64,000 bases of DNA from JBGLNJ01 sp041300525 (GCA_041300525.1 JBGLNJ010000001.1:4526001-4590000); one strand, 5' to 3'; positions 1 through 8,438 are shown, counted from the stretch's first letter. Notes: generated from the sequence alone by a model not told the origin. Program-made: numbers and translations.

Positions 1-758
1 GCCGCCTGCTGCGGGTCGCCGGTTCGGCGCAATTCCGCAAAGAACGTCGCCGCAAAAATATCGCCTGCGCCGGTTGGGTCTACTTCGCGCATGACTGGCG
101 CGGGGACGTGGTGCGGCTCTCCGCCCACAAACAGCGTTGAGCCGCGCGGGCCTTGCGTCACCACCATCACCGGCGCATAGTTGGCCCAGTCGCGGATGAG
201 CTTCCAGTCGTTGCCGACATCTTCTTCGCTCATCACCATCGCATCCGCGCGAGCCAGGACGGCGTGCGCCTCGTCCCACGGGCGCGGGCGCACCCGCCCG
301 GCTTGGTCCCACTGGCGCATCCACCCTTGCGGCGTGAGGCCGATGAACGCGCCGGGAAACGCGCCGAGGAAGCCGGTGTCCACTTCGCAAGCGAGAGGAG
401 CCAGGTGGACGATGGCAGGGCGCCGCCATTCCAACGGGACCGCGGCGACGGTCAGAGTCTCCGCAACGGCGTGGAGCGTCTGGACGCGTCGCCCGTCGAG
501 GTATCGGTTTTCAAAGGTCGTCGTTTCTGCCGAAGGCAGGCGCATGATTTCGATGCCGGGCAAAGCCGTCGCCAGCGCGAAATCGGCAGAGGCGCTGGTC
601 ACAACGGCGACCCGCAATCCCAACGCTTTGGCGGTGCGGCCTGCATAAGTGGCCGTGCCGCCAAAGACATAGCCGGGCGTAAGCGGGGACTCTATGCTCG
701 ACGGCACGACATCCTGGCACACGTGGCCGACGAGCAAGTAATCGAGATCAGACGACAT
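1..758 (-). CDS. PfkB-family carbohydrate/nucleoside kinase, 3' end outside window
   Basis: ATP-dependent kinase of the ribokinase/PfkB fold, phosphorylating a sugar or nucleoside hydroxyl in the cytosol. The frame runs leftward from an ATG at 758 and leaves the window after about 252 codons without a stop. The second family signature, DPTGAGD at about residues 227-233, carries the catalytic Asp and the anion-hole Gly pair. FGGTATYAGRTAKALG near residue 32 fits the glycine-rich substrate region of the first signature. The C-terminal 40-60 residues usual for the family are missing because the window ends. No linked pathway gene is present, so the substrate cannot be named. The next gene (khpB) is on the same strand but lies more than 300 bases upstream behind a terminator, so this is a separate unit. 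Confidence 0.85.
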   Translation of the reverse strand, partial: MSSDLDYLLVGHVCQDVVPSSIESPLTPGYVFGGTATYAGRTAKALGLRVAVVTSASADFALATALPGIEIMRLPSAETTTFENRYLDGRRVQTLHAVAETLTVAAVPLEWRRPAIVHLAPLACEVDTGFLGAFPGAFIGLTPQGWMRQWDQAGRVRPRPWDEAHAVLARADAMVMSEEDVGNDWKLIRDWANYAPVMVVTQGPRGSTLFVGGEPHHVPAPVMREVDPTGAGDIFAATFFAELRRTGDPQQA

Positions 759-836
759 TGTAGCACACTCTTTTTCGCAAAACAACCAAGCAACGGCTCA
801 CGGGTGCGGTTCAAGTTTTTGCGCGGCTCACTGGCT

Positions 837-937
837 GGCGATTGGAAATCGCGCCTACAACAGCGAAGCCGACCTGCGTCGGCTGGTCTTGAACCGGCGA
901 AGGCCGGTTTTGTTGCTGTTGCTGCGACTTGCAGTCG
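837..937. repeat. String of four mini-hairpins
   Basis: The intergenic stretch 759-1072 has no gene. Between 837 and 937 it carries four consecutive short palindromes: GCGATTGGAAATCGC (838-852), AGCCGACCTGCGTCGGCT (867-884), ACCGGCGAAGGCCGGTT (893-909) and GCGACTTGCAGTCGC (923-937). A cluster of the same architecture but different stems lies at 53529-53607. Probably a dispersed intergenic repeat. Confidence 0.6.
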
Positions 938-1023
938 CTGAATGTGCAAAACTCTGTACCACACCCATGGCTCACCTTTGCAAAGTATCGAGGGCATCGG
1001 AGCCGATGCCTTTTGAAACAACA

Positions 1024-1052
1024 AAGCCACTGACCTCTGGACTCAGTGGCTT
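1024..1052 (-). terminator. Rho-independent terminator of khpB
   Basis: Perfect 10-bp stem (AAGCCACTGA / TCAGTGGCTT) with a 9-base loop, starting about 20 bases past the khpB stop. On the minus strand it is followed by a T-rich run (TTTGTTGTTT), as expected for an intrinsic terminator. Confidence 0.8.
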
Positions 1053-1072
1053 GATCGGTTGCAGATGACCTC

Positions 1073-1858
1073 TTAGGCCCGGCGGCGCGATTTCAAAATG
1101 ATCGTCACCTTGCGGTCTTCGTCTCGGCCAACGCTTTCCGTGGTGACGACGGGGTGATCGCGCAGCGTCAGATGAACGATGCGCCGCTCAGAGGGCGGCA
1201 TAGGCTCTAGCGCGATCGGCTTGCGCGTGCTGGCGACGCGCTCCGCCATGCGCTGGGCCAACTGGCGCAACTGTTGCTCGCGGCGGGCCTTGTAGCTTTC
1301 CACATCCACGACCAGGTTCACGTTGCCGCTGATCTTTTGCGACACGATGAGCCGCGTGATGTATTGCAGCGAGCTGAGCGTTTCGCCGCGCCGCCCGATG
1401 AGCACGCCCAGGTCATCGCCGCGAATATCCAACACCAGCGGCGGGCCATCTTCTTCGTCTTGCTTGTCGGCGGCCTCGGCCCAACGCGCCATGACATTGG
1501 CCTTAACCTGGAGCCGGTCGAGCAATTCCCGAAGGGTCTGCTGCGCCAGGCGCATCACCTCTTCGTTCGACACTGCCGGCGCATCTGGCGCGGATTTCGG
1601 CTGGACGGCCGGCGCGTCTCGTGTGAGTTGCGGCCGGACTGCCGGCGATTCAGGCTCAGGCCGAGGCTCTGGCTCGTTAAGCGTCAGTTGAACGCGCGCC
1701 TCGCGCGGTCGCTGTCCGGGCGACGCGCTTCGCGTGCCACCCGGGTCAAGCACGACGATGGTCACTCGGTCGCGGGTGACATTCAGCGCCTCCAATCCAC
1801 GCAAGATCGCATCTTCTGCAGTCGCACCAATCGCTTCAAGCGTTGACAACTCGTACAC
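1073..1858 (-). CDS. khpB: RNA-binding protein KhpB/Jag (Jag_N-KH-R3H)
   Basis: About 261 residues. The order is an N-terminal Jag_N module (ELSTLEAIGATAEDAI...), a charged Pro/Glu-rich linker of about 60 residues, a KH domain with IRGDDLGVLIGRRGETL (the GRRG loop is the KH signature), then a C-terminal R3H region around RRIVHLTLRDHP. Family role: an RNA-binding regulator that partners KhpA and affects cell elongation and division; it sits directly downstream of yidC in many bacteria. That order is kept here, since the yidC C-terminus ends 42 bases upstream. A GTG at 1858 is preferred over the longer frame from 1888 because AGGAG lies five bases before it on the minus strand. The linker is rich in repeated Ala/Pro/Asp segments. 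The gene looks intact. Confidence 0.88.
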   Translation of the reverse strand: MYELSTLEAIGATAEDAILRGLEALNVTRDRVTIVVLDPGGTRSASPGQRPREARVQLTLNEPEPRPEPESPAVRPQLTRDAPAVQPKSAPDAPAVSNEEVMRLAQQTLRELLDRLQVKANVMARWAEAADKQDEEDGPPLVLDIRGDDLGVLIGRRGETLSSLQYITRLIVSQKISGNVNLVVDVESYKARREQQLRQLAQRMAERVASTRKPIALEPMPPSERRIVHLTLRDHPVVTTESVGRDEDRKVTIILKSRRRA

Positions 1859-1900
1859 AAAGTCTCCTGTCACGACCCGCCGGACCACAGGCAGGTCTGG

Positions 1901-2098
1901 CTATTTTTTTCCAGTTGACTTTTTCTTGGTCGTCGCAGGCGGCAGCGCGGGCGCTTGGGCGGGGGCCTGCGGGTTGCCCACCATCCAATACTGCGCGACG
2001 CCGATGAGATTGCTGATCAGCCAGTACAGTCCCAGGCCCGAAGGCGAAACCATGACAAAGTAACCAAACATCAATGGCATCATCAGCGCCATAGGTGC
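1901..2098 (-). pseudogene. yidC: YidC membrane insertase, C-terminal fragment
   Basis: Only the last ~66 residues of the YidC/Oxa1 insertase remain: the final transmembrane hairpin (MALMMPLMFGYFVMVSPSGL, then LYWLISNLIGVAQYWMV) and a Pro/Ala/Lys-rich basic tail ending TTKKKSTGKK. Intact YidC inserts and folds inner-membrane proteins and has five or six membrane segments; all upstream ones are missing. Near 2098 the sequence passes without spacer into the 5' part of a GTP-type PEP carboxykinase gene in another frame, on the same strand. Position before khpB is the normal yidC-jag order, so the 3' side of the junction is authentic local context. Truncation by deletion or assembly join. Confidence 0.85.
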
Positions 2099-2318
2099 GC
2101 GCCTCGACGCGGGCCACGTCACTGGGATCGGAACGAAACAGGACGCTGTCCGGGCGTTTCTTGATCGTGATCGCTTTGCCGCTCTTGACCACTTGGGCCA
2201 TCAGGCGGTCATATTCTTCCTTGCTCCCGTCACACCAATAGACTGCATCCGGTTGGCAAAGGGCAGCCGCCTCGCGAACCCAACTACTCAGTTTTTCATT
2301 CTTCACAGCGTAAGTCAT
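2099..2318 (-). pseudogene. pckG: PEP carboxykinase (GTP), N-terminal fragment
   Basis: Begins at an ATG (2318) with GGAGGG five bases upstream, and reads about 73 residues of the N-terminus of GTP-dependent phosphoenolpyruvate carboxykinase. VYWCDGSKEEYDRLMAQVV and SDPSDVARVEART are characteristic of the family. The enzyme normally has about 600 residues and converts oxaloacetate plus GTP to PEP, CO2 and GDP. After VEART the frame runs into out-of-frame yidC sequence. No catalytic residue remains. The upstream intergenic stretch 2319-2466 is AT-richer and probably held its promoter. Confidence 0.8.
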
Positions 2319-2466
2319 TGATCCCTCCAAGAAATCGAACAGCGAGTATTTTCCGTGTTATCAAAGATGTGGTTGGGGAATATAACATTGTCGCGGGGAA
2401 TTGTCCAGCGGGAGAACGTAGGTCACACTTGAAGCATGACCTGGCTGGAGGGGTGGTGCGCAAGCT

Positions 2467-3060
2467 TTAGGCGAGGTCTTTGACCATCGTCGTCGCGGCG
2501 GAAAAGCCCATCCAGTGGCGCAAGTAAGGATAAGGATGGATCTGGGTTGGCGCAAAGCCCAACCGTTCGTAGAGGCGGCGCGCATCGGGGTTCGTGTCTA
2601 CTACGTCCAGGCGCACCGAACGGTACCCGTGCTCGCGCGCAAACTGGAACACGGCGTGTAGCAAGAGCGTGCCTATACCCTGACCTCGCGCGGATGCCGC
2701 GACTGCCAGGGCGTCCAACAAGAGCTGCCCTTCGCGCCAGGGCTGGCGATCAAAACTCAGCGCCAGCGCCTGGAGAGAGCCGCGCAACCAACCGTACTCT
2801 TGGACAAAGTGCGCCGGCTTCCACTGGATAAAGCGGCGTCCTTCGTGCTGCAACCCCGCCAGCCCCACCACGTCCATTGGGCCAAGGGCCGCGATGACAA
2901 GGCCAGGCTCGATGGCTTTTTCGAGGATGGCAACACTGTGCTGCCGGTCGCCCGTGATCGCGCCCACTTTCCTGGCAAACGCTTCGTAATAGATTTCAGC
3001 CGCGCGACGGCGATAGGACTCGGGTAAGCTGTGTCGTATCTGGATGTCTTGGGCTTGCAT
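2467..3060 (-). CDS. GNAT-family N-acetyltransferase
   Basis: 197 residues from the ATG at 3060. The acetyl-CoA pyrophosphate-binding motif A is clear: LLLDALAVAASARGQGIGTLLLHAV contains the R/Q-x-x-G-x-G/A signature as ARGQGIG. The C-terminal motif DTNPDARRLYERLGF is the usual GNAT motif B. The N-terminal half (EIYYEAFARKVGAITGDRQ) is the variable acceptor side, so the substrate is unknown. It starts 35 bases after the stop of an ABC-2 permease on the same strand, so the three genes 5164 to 2467 are probably one operon; resistance by acetylation plus export is possible but unproven. Confidence 0.8.
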   Translation of the reverse strand: MQAQDIQIRHSLPESYRRRAAEIYYEAFARKVGAITGDRQHSVAILEKAIEPGLVIAALGPMDVVGLAGLQHEGRRFIQWKPAHFVQEYGWLRGSLQALALSFDRQPWREGQLLLDALAVAASARGQGIGTLLLHAVFQFAREHGYRSVRLDVVDTNPDARRLYERLGFAPTQIHPYPYLRHWMGFSAATTMVKDLA

Positions 3061-3095
3061 ACAGTTGCTCTTGAGGGAAGAAGGGGCGCGCCTCG

Positions 3096-4202
3096 CTATC
3101 GGCTCTCGCGCATCTGCAATCGTCCAAAGAGGATCACGCCGGCGGCAAAGTACAGCGCCGAAAGCGCCACCGCCATCACCAGTTGAAAGCCGATCTCGCG
3201 CAGGCCTGCGCCGTAGCACATGACCTGCTGCATCGCAAGGGCCAGATGGGTGGCGGGGAAAATGTCGAACAGGCCGACCTCGTGGCCGGCCAGGCGGAAC
3301 ACGGTGAAGGGCGGGAGTGGGAACATGCAGCCCGCCAGGAACACCTGTAACATCGCCGCCGTGCCTGCCAGGTTGATCGCCTGGCTATCGTCATTCACAA
3401 AGCAGGCTGTGAGCATCCCCAGGCTCACCGCGGAAAAACTCAGGATCAAGCCAAGTCCAAATGCCAACGCCAACGAGCCGTGGTTGTGAAAGCCCAGCGC
3501 CAGCGCACAGAGGAAGACGAGTGCGATTTCCACGGCGGCCAGAATCATTTGCGCCGCGCTCACGCCCGCCAGCAATTCCCAGGGCCGGATGCGCGTGAGT
3601 TGCAGCCGCCGCATAGTCCCCCAGCGCACCTCGCGCGCCATCAGCATCGCCGCCAACATGGCGTTTAGCAAGATGGCGATGGCGATCATGCCCGGCGTGT
3701 ACAAGTCGAAATCGGTTTCCGGGCCGACGGGCGCGAGCGAGCGTGTGTCAAAGCGCACGCGATCGGTCACGCCGGCCTCGCGCTTGAGGTGGCGGGCGAT
3801 CACGGTGTCGAGCAAGACGCTCGCCTTGGTGAATGCCATCGAGGTGGCATCGCCGCGCACGGTGATGTGCAACTGGCCTGCGTCATCCGGCTGGAGTGTG
3901 ACCAGGACTGCCGCGCGTTTGTCTTTCAGCGCTTGCTCGGCGGCGCGCTCGTCGTCGGTCGGCGCGATGTTAAAGGCAGGCCGCCCATCGGCGTAACGCT
4001 CGGCCTCTATCGCTTGCACCAGCGGTTGGCCGCGCGAATCGCGGTTCATCACCAGCACCGAATGTGTGGTCAGGCGCGGCGCGGCGTACCACATCGCGCC
4101 CATCCACAGGAAAAAGGCCGGCGTCAGTATCGTCGCCAACAAGATCAACGGCTCGCGCACAAGCTCCCGCAAACTCTTGCGTGTGATCGCCCAAACGCTC
4201 AT
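3096..4202 (-). CDS. ABC-2 type transporter permease
   Basis: 368 residues. One membrane segment near the N-terminus (residues ~17-38) is followed by a large polar extracytoplasmic domain of ~130 residues, then five membrane segments (from MIAIAILLNAMLAAMLMA to the C-terminus). This is the ABC2_membrane_3 layout of exporters such as the YhhJ/NatB/DrrB group. The ATG overlaps the stop of the adjacent ATPase gene by four bases (ATGA), giving translational coupling. The conserved region around GTAAMLQVFLAGCMFPLPPF matches the usual family loop. Substrate (drug, lipid or polysaccharide) cannot be told from sequence. Confidence 0.88.
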   Translation of the reverse strand: MSVWAITRKSLRELVREPLILLATILTPAFFLWMGAMWYAAPRLTTHSVLVMNRDSRGQPLVQAIEAERYADGRPAFNIAPTDDERAAEQALKDKRAAVLVTLQPDDAGQLHITVRGDATSMAFTKASVLLDTVIARHLKREAGVTDRVRFDTRSLAPVGPETDFDLYTPGMIAIAILLNAMLAAMLMAREVRWGTMRRLQLTRIRPWELLAGVSAAQMILAAVEIALVFLCALALGFHNHGSLALAFGLGLILSFSAVSLGMLTACFVNDDSQAINLAGTAAMLQVFLAGCMFPLPPFTVFRLAGHEVGLFDIFPATHLALAMQQVMCYGAGLREIGFQLVMAVALSALYFAAGVILFGRLQMRESR

Positions 4203-5164
4203 TCGCGCAATCTCCGCCCGGTCAGTTGAATGAACACGTCTTCCAAAGTGTTCTGGCGCACGCGCGTCTCGCCGGGCTGCAAGCCGGCTGTGGCGAGCGT
4301 TTCCAGGATGATGGGCAACATGCTCACCGCCCCGAGCGCGCGGATGGTCAACGTGTTGCCGACGACATTGAGCGTCGGCGCGCGATCGGCGCCGTTCGCC
4401 AAGCGCGCCAGCGCCGCGCGCGCTCTCTCCACGTGGCCGTCATCTGTCGGGCCGTCCAAGGTGATTTCCAGCACGTCGCCTTCGCCCACGCTCTGCTTGA
4501 GCGCTTCGGGCGTATCCATGACCAGCAGTTCGCCGTGATCCATAATGGCGATCCGGTCAGCCACGCGATCCGCTTCGTCCATGTTGTGCGTGGTCAAGAT
4601 GATCGTTTTCTTGCGCGCCAGCGATTTGATGTACTCGCGCACCTTGATGCGGCTCTGCGGGTCCAGCCCGGCTTCCGGTTCGTCCAATACCAGGATGTCG
4701 GGATCGTGCACGAGCGCCATCGCCAGGTTGAGCCGCCGCTGCATCCCGCCGGAAAGTGTGCGCGCTTGCTTGTGGCGCTTGTCGGTCAAGTCCAGTTCTT
4801 CCAGCAGCCGTTCTCCACGCCGGCGCGCCTCTCGGCTGGCAATACCGTACATCTCGCCAATGAACTGTAATTGCTCCAGGCACGTCAGGCGCTCCCACAA
4901 GACAATGTTTTGCGGGCACACGCCCACGCGGGCGCGCACGTCGGCGCTGCCGCCTGCAATGGGCTGACCCTGCACCAGCGCGCGCCCTTCGTCCGGTTTG
5001 AGCAAGCCGCACATCATGTTGATCGAGGTGGTCTTGCCCGCGCCGTTCGGCCCCAGGAAACCAAACACCTCACCCTCGTACACGTTGAGCGTCAGATGCT
5101 TGACCGCCGTCAACGCGCCATAACGCTTGGTCAACCCTTCAGTTTGCAAAACAATGTTGGACAT
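4199..5164 (-). CDS. ABC transporter ATP-binding protein (ABC-2 exporter)
   Basis: 321 residues. Walker A is GPNGAGKTT, the signature motif LSGGMQRR, Walker B DILVLDEPEAGLDP with the catalytic Glu, and the switch His is in TTHNMDEADRVADR. A C-terminal extension (~90 residues, ending LEDVFIQLTGRRLRE) is typical of DrrA/CcmA-like exporter ATPases, which power ABC-2 permeases. First gene of the permease/GNAT operon. Nothing unusual apart from the EAGLD in place of the more usual TSGLD. The 5165-5337 spacer to the divergent pseudouridine synthase has no gene. Confidence 0.92.
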   Translation of the reverse strand: MSNIVLQTEGLTKRYGALTAVKHLTLNVYEGEVFGFLGPNGAGKTTSINMMCGLLKPDEGRALVQGQPIAGGSADVRARVGVCPQNIVLWERLTCLEQLQFIGEMYGIASREARRRGERLLEELDLTDKRHKQARTLSGGMQRRLNLAMALVHDPDILVLDEPEAGLDPQSRIKVREYIKSLARKKTIILTTHNMDEADRVADRIAIMDHGELLVMDTPEALKQSVGEGDVLEITLDGPTDDGHVERARAALARLANGADRAPTLNVVGNTLTIRALGAVSMLPIILETLATAGLQPGETRVRQNTLEDVFIQLTGRRLRE

Positions 5165-5337
5165 GCCAGCTCTCCCTATTTCGACGTCGGGCGAGAAAAT
5201 GGGCTTCTAAACTCGGCGCAATTTCAGGTAGTGTCCCTGTAACCAGCAGGTGGCACTCTTAAGGCGTTGTCCATCTGGACCGGGGTGGAACGCGGAAGCT
5301 GAGCAATTCGTCAAGCGTCCAGACAGTCGTCGAGGCG

Positions 5338-6213
5338 TTGCCCGCGCAGGGCGTGACGCGCGGCGCAGTCCAGCGGTTGATTGACGATGGCGCGGTCACG
5401 GTCAACGGCAAGCCGAGCAAGGCCGCGTACAAGATCAGGCCGGGTGATGCTATCGTCGTCCGCGTCCCGCCGGCTCCGTCCACCGAAGCGCAGGCGCAGG
5501 CCATCCCGCTCGATATTGTCTATGAAGACGCCGACCTCATCGTCGTCAATAAACCGGCGGGGATGGTGGTGCATCCGGCGGCGGGACATGATTCCGGCAC
5601 GCTCGTCAACGCGGTGCTGGCGCATTGTCCCAGCTTGCGCGGCGTGGGCGATGCGCAGGGCGTGCGCTCCGGCATCGTACACCGCTTGGACAAGGACACG
5701 TCCGGCCTCATCATCGTCGCCAAGACCGAGGCTGCGCGAGAGAACCTTCAGCGGCAATTCAAGGGCCGCAGCGTCCACAAACTCTATATCGCGCTGGTCG
5801 AGGGATATCTCACGCCGCCGCAGGGCTTGATTGATGTGCCTGTCGGGCGCGACAAGCAACAGCGCAAGCGCATGGCGGCCGTCAGCGACGGGCGGCCCTC
5901 GTGCACCGCGTTCAAGGCCGTCGAGTTTTTTGACATAGCGCCGCAGCCGTATACGCTGGTCGAGGTGAGGCCGCAGACCGGGCGCACGCATCAGATTCGC
6001 GTTCATTTTGCGTGGCTCAAGTTCCCGCTGGCGGGCGACCGGGTGTACGGCCGTCGCCGGCCCAAGCACGCGCTGCCTTTGCAGCGGCATTTTCTTCACG
6101 CGCAATCCCTGACGCTTTGCCTGCCGTCCGACGGGCGCGAGGTCACGTTCACCGCGCCGCTGCCGCCCGACCTGGCGGCCATTCTTGAAATGTTGCGGTC
6201 ACAGAGAGCGTAG
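5338..6213 (+). CDS. RluD-family pseudouridine synthase (N-terminus uncertain)
   Basis: Isomerises uridine to pseudouridine in 23S rRNA (RluD class). An S4 RNA-binding module (GVTRGAVQRLIDDGAVTVNG) is followed by the catalytic domain with HRLDKDTSGL, holding the catalytic Asp, and RPQTGRTHQIRVH near the C-terminus. At ~291 residues it is slightly short. The open frame begins after a TAA at 5260, but the usual RLD-containing first turn of the S4 domain is not readable there, and there is no convincing ATG or ribosome site. I use the TTG at 5338; the true 5' end is probably lost or altered. The last codons and the stop lie inside a palindromic repeat. Confidence 0.85.
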   Translation: MPAQGVTRGAVQRLIDDGAVTVNGKPSKAAYKIRPGDAIVVRVPPAPSTEAQAQAIPLDIVYEDADLIVVNKPAGMVVHPAAGHDSGTLVNAVLAHCPSLRGVGDAQGVRSGIVHRLDKDTSGLIIVAKTEAARENLQRQFKGRSVHKLYIALVEGYLTPPQGLIDVPVGRDKQQRKRMAAVSDGRPSCTAFKAVEFFDIAPQPYTLVEVRPQTGRTHQIRVHFAWLKFPLAGDRVYGRRRPKHALPLQRHFLHAQSLTLCLPSDGREVTFTAPLPPDLAAILEMLRSQRA

Positions 6214-6238
6214 GACAAGATGCCATCTTGTCCTACGC
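6208..6238. repeat. Palindromic repeat, GTAGG-CAAGATG family
   Basis: Perfect 15-bp arms (GCGTAGGACAAGATG / CATCTTGTCCTACGC) around a single C, covering the rluD stop codon. The same core (GTAGG-CAAGATG) occurs three times inside the AddB-like gene. It could fold as an mRNA-end hairpin, but the spread of copies suggests a mobile or replicating palindrome. Confidence 0.75.
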
Positions 6239-6313
6239 TTGACGCTATTGCCTTTTGGATTATACTATCAGCCCGAACACCAGTTCCAATCAGTCACCGC
6301 ATGGAGGAATGAA

Positions 6314-7126
6314 ATGAGAGAAATTACAGTCGCCGTCGTGCAGATGAGGCCCATCCTCAACGAGATGGAAGACAACCTTCTTCAAATCTCGGAGTGGATC
6401 AAGAAAATCGCTACGGCGCAAAAAACCGACCTGATTGTGTTCCCCGAGCTGTGTACCACCGGTTACGAGTGCGGCGTGCGCTTTACTGAGCTGGCGCAGC
6501 GTGTGCCGGGACCGACGATGAACCTCATCGCCCAACGCGCCAGCGAGTTTGGCGTCCACGTCGTCTTTGGCATGGCGAGCAAGGAAAAAGTCGAAAGCGT
6601 GTTGTTCGATTCGGCGGTGCTCGTGGGGCCGGACGGTGACCTCGTCGGCGAATACCGCAAGGTTCACCTCAAGGGCGAAGAGCGGCTGGCGTTCCGCGCC
6701 GGGTTCAAATTCCCCGTGCTGGAAACCGAGTTCGGCAACGTGGGGCTGATGTTGGGCTGGGATTTGGCGTTCCCCGAAGTGGCGCGCGCGTATGCGCTCG
6801 ACGGCGCCGACCTGTTGATTGCGATGGCGAACTGGGAGCTGCCCTACAATGAAGAATGGCGCACGTACCTGCTCGCCCGCGCTTACGAGAACACTTGCTT
6901 TGTCGCCGCCTCCAATCGCATCGGCCAGGACGTGACGTACTCGTTCTTTGGCGAAAGCATGATCATTGGCCCGCGCGGCAACGTGTATGCGTCCGTGGAT
7001 CAAGACGTTGAAGGCTACGCGGTGGCGCGGATTGACCTGGACGAAGTGCGCAAGAATCGCGAAGAGTTTCAGATCTTGCAATGCCGCCAGCCCAGCGCGT
7101 ATCGCTCGATCGTTCGGGCGTATTGA
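6314..7126 (+). CDS. Carbon-nitrogen hydrolase (nitrilase superfamily) lacking the catalytic Cys
   Basis: 270 residues from the ATG at 6314, with GGAGG seven bases upstream. The alpha-beta-beta-alpha fold of the superfamily is recognisable: FPELCTTGY holds the general-base Glu45, YRKVHLKGEE the Lys116, and GLMLGWDLAFPE the nucleophile elbow. The nucleophile should be Cys (usually ICYD or ICWD), but here residue 148 is Gly (codon GGC at 6755-6757). One T-to-G change from TGC would explain it. Without Cys the amidase/nitrilase chemistry cannot work as known, so this is a pseudoenzyme, a recent mutant or a base error. The gene lies 57 bases before the threonine aldolase gene on the same strand; a shared transcript is likely. 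Confidence 0.87.
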   Translation: MREITVAVVQMRPILNEMEDNLLQISEWIKKIATAQKTDLIVFPELCTTGYECGVRFTELAQRVPGPTMNLIAQRASEFGVHVVFGMASKEKVESVLFDSAVLVGPDGDLVGEYRKVHLKGEERLAFRAGFKFPVLETEFGNVGLMLGWDLAFPEVARAYALDGADLLIAMANWELPYNEEWRTYLLARAYENTCFVAASNRIGQDVTYSFFGESMIIGPRGNVYASVDQDVEGYAVARIDLDEVRKNREEFQILQCRQPSAYRSIVRAY

Positions 7127-7132
7127 GGCGGT

Positions 7133-7180
7133 AGGCAAGGAAACAAGTAGGCAAGGAAACAAGTAGACAAGGAGCAAGGC
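7133..7180 (+). repeat. Three 16-bp tandem units upstream of ltaE
   Basis: Two identical units (AGGCAAGGAAACAAGT) are followed by a diverged third (AGACAAGGAGCAAGGC). The third supplies the AAGGAG ribosome-binding site of the threonine aldolase gene. Confidence 0.7.
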
Positions 7181-7183
7181 AAA

Positions 7184-8242
7184 ATGGCATTCATCAAAGA
7201 TGGCAAGCGCAGCATAGATTTGCGCAGCGATACGGTGACGCAGCCCACGCAAGAGATGCGCCAGGCGATGGCCGCCGCCGAGGTCGGCGACGACGTGTTC
7301 GGCGACGATCCAACCGTCAATCGGCTGGAGGCGATGGCGGCGGAGCGGGTGGGCAAAGAGGCGGCGTTGTTCGTCGCCAGCGGGACGATGGGCAATCTCG
7401 TCGCGCTGCTCACGCACTGCCAGCGCGGGCACGAGGCGATCCTGGGCGACCAGTCGCACACCTTCGTCAACGAGGCGGGCGGGTCGGCGGCGCTGGGCGG
7501 CATTCATCCCCGCACGCTCAAGAATCAGCCGGACGGGACGCTGTTGCTGGCCGACATCGAAGGCGCGATCCGCGCCGAAAATCTCCACTATCCGCGCACG
7601 CGGCTCGTCTGCCTGGAGAATACGCACAATTCTTGCAATGGCGTGCCGCTCCGGGCCGAGTACGTGCGGGCGGTGGGCGACCTGGCTCATTCGCGTGGAC
7701 TCGCGTTGCACGTGGACGGGGCGCGCATTTTCAACGCGGCGATTGCGCTGTGCGTGGACGTGAAAGAATTGGCCGCGCCTGCCGACTCGATCCAGTTTTG
7801 TCTTTCAAAGGGATTGGGCGCGCCGGTCGGGTCGCTGCTGTGCGGCAGCCGCGAGTTGATCTACGAGGCGCGGCGGAACCGCAAGTTGGTGGGCGGCGCG
7901 ATGCGCCAGGCGGGCGTTTTGGCGGCGGCTGGCATCGTCTCGCTCACCAAGATGGTAGAGCGGTTGGCGGACGATCACGCCAACGCGCGCCGGCTGATGC
8001 AAGGCATTGCCGAAATCCCCGGCCTTGCCGCCGAGCCGGTGCACACGAACCTCGTCTACTTTCGGCTTGCGCCTGAGACGAAATTGAGCGAGGCCGAGTT
8101 CGTCAAGCGATTGGGGCAGCGCAATGTTCGCTTGCTCTCGCTCGGCCCGCGCCGCTTTCGGGCGGTGACGCATTGCTGGATTGACGCCGACGACATCGAG
8201 GTGGCGCTGGACGCGATGCGCGAGGTGATGCGCAACGAGTAG
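7184..8242 (+). CDS. ltaE: Low-specificity L-threonine aldolase
   Basis: 352 residues, full length for the family. PLP enzyme that cleaves L-threonine and allo-threonine to glycine and acetaldehyde. The N-terminus IDLRSDTVTQPTQEMRQAM is diagnostic. DGARIFNAA supplies the Asp that pairs with the PLP ring nitrogen, and FCLSKGLGAPVGS the Schiff-base Lys. Start chosen at the ATG 10 bases after AAGGAG (inside the third tandem repeat). The C-terminal small domain is complete, and a clear terminator follows the stop. Confidence 0.93.
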   Translation: MAFIKDGKRSIDLRSDTVTQPTQEMRQAMAAAEVGDDVFGDDPTVNRLEAMAAERVGKEAALFVASGTMGNLVALLTHCQRGHEAILGDQSHTFVNEAGGSAALGGIHPRTLKNQPDGTLLLADIEGAIRAENLHYPRTRLVCLENTHNSCNGVPLRAEYVRAVGDLAHSRGLALHVDGARIFNAAIALCVDVKELAAPADSIQFCLSKGLGAPVGSLLCGSRELIYEARRNRKLVGGAMRQAGVLAAAGIVSLTKMVERLADDHANARRLMQGIAEIPGLAAEPVHTNLVYFRLAPETKLSEAEFVKRLGQRNVRLLSLGPRRFRAVTHCWIDADDIEVALDAMREVMRNE

Positions 8243-8276
8243 ATTGGACGACGAGCGGCGACTCTGATTGAACAGC

Positions 8277-8311
8277 AAAGCCATTCTGCCGACGCGGAAT
8301 GGCTTTTGTTC
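8277..8311 (+). terminator. Rho-independent terminator after ltaE
   Basis: 10-bp perfect stem (AAAGCCATTC / GAATGGCTTT) followed by a T-rich tail (TTGTTCTT), 34 bases past the aldolase stop. Confidence 0.82.
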
Positions 8312-8320
8312 TTATACTTT

Positions 8321-8360
8321 CCCACCCTTGCGAGGGTTAATAAACCCTCGCAAGGGTGGG
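8321..8360. repeat. Long hairpin repeat CCCACCCTTGCGAGGG
   Basis: Perfect 18-bp arms with a four-base loop (AATA). A close relative with 16-bp arms lies at 52461-52497 (CACCCTTGCGAAGGGT). The two copies differ by compensated changes, so the stem is kept. It lies just before the sigma-factor start and directly after the ltaE terminator. Confidence 0.75.
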
Positions 8361-8438
8361 ACGTTATAAAACCAAACTTCTGAGGCTTGACTTGCGTATT
8401 AAGGGTGTGCGTGACAAACATCCTTGCCCCTGGGAGAC

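Noticed and set aside
6290..7711. 473-residue minus-strand open frame
   Set aside because: Covers the nitrilase and aldolase genes in antisense, with no recognisable domain or ribosome site.
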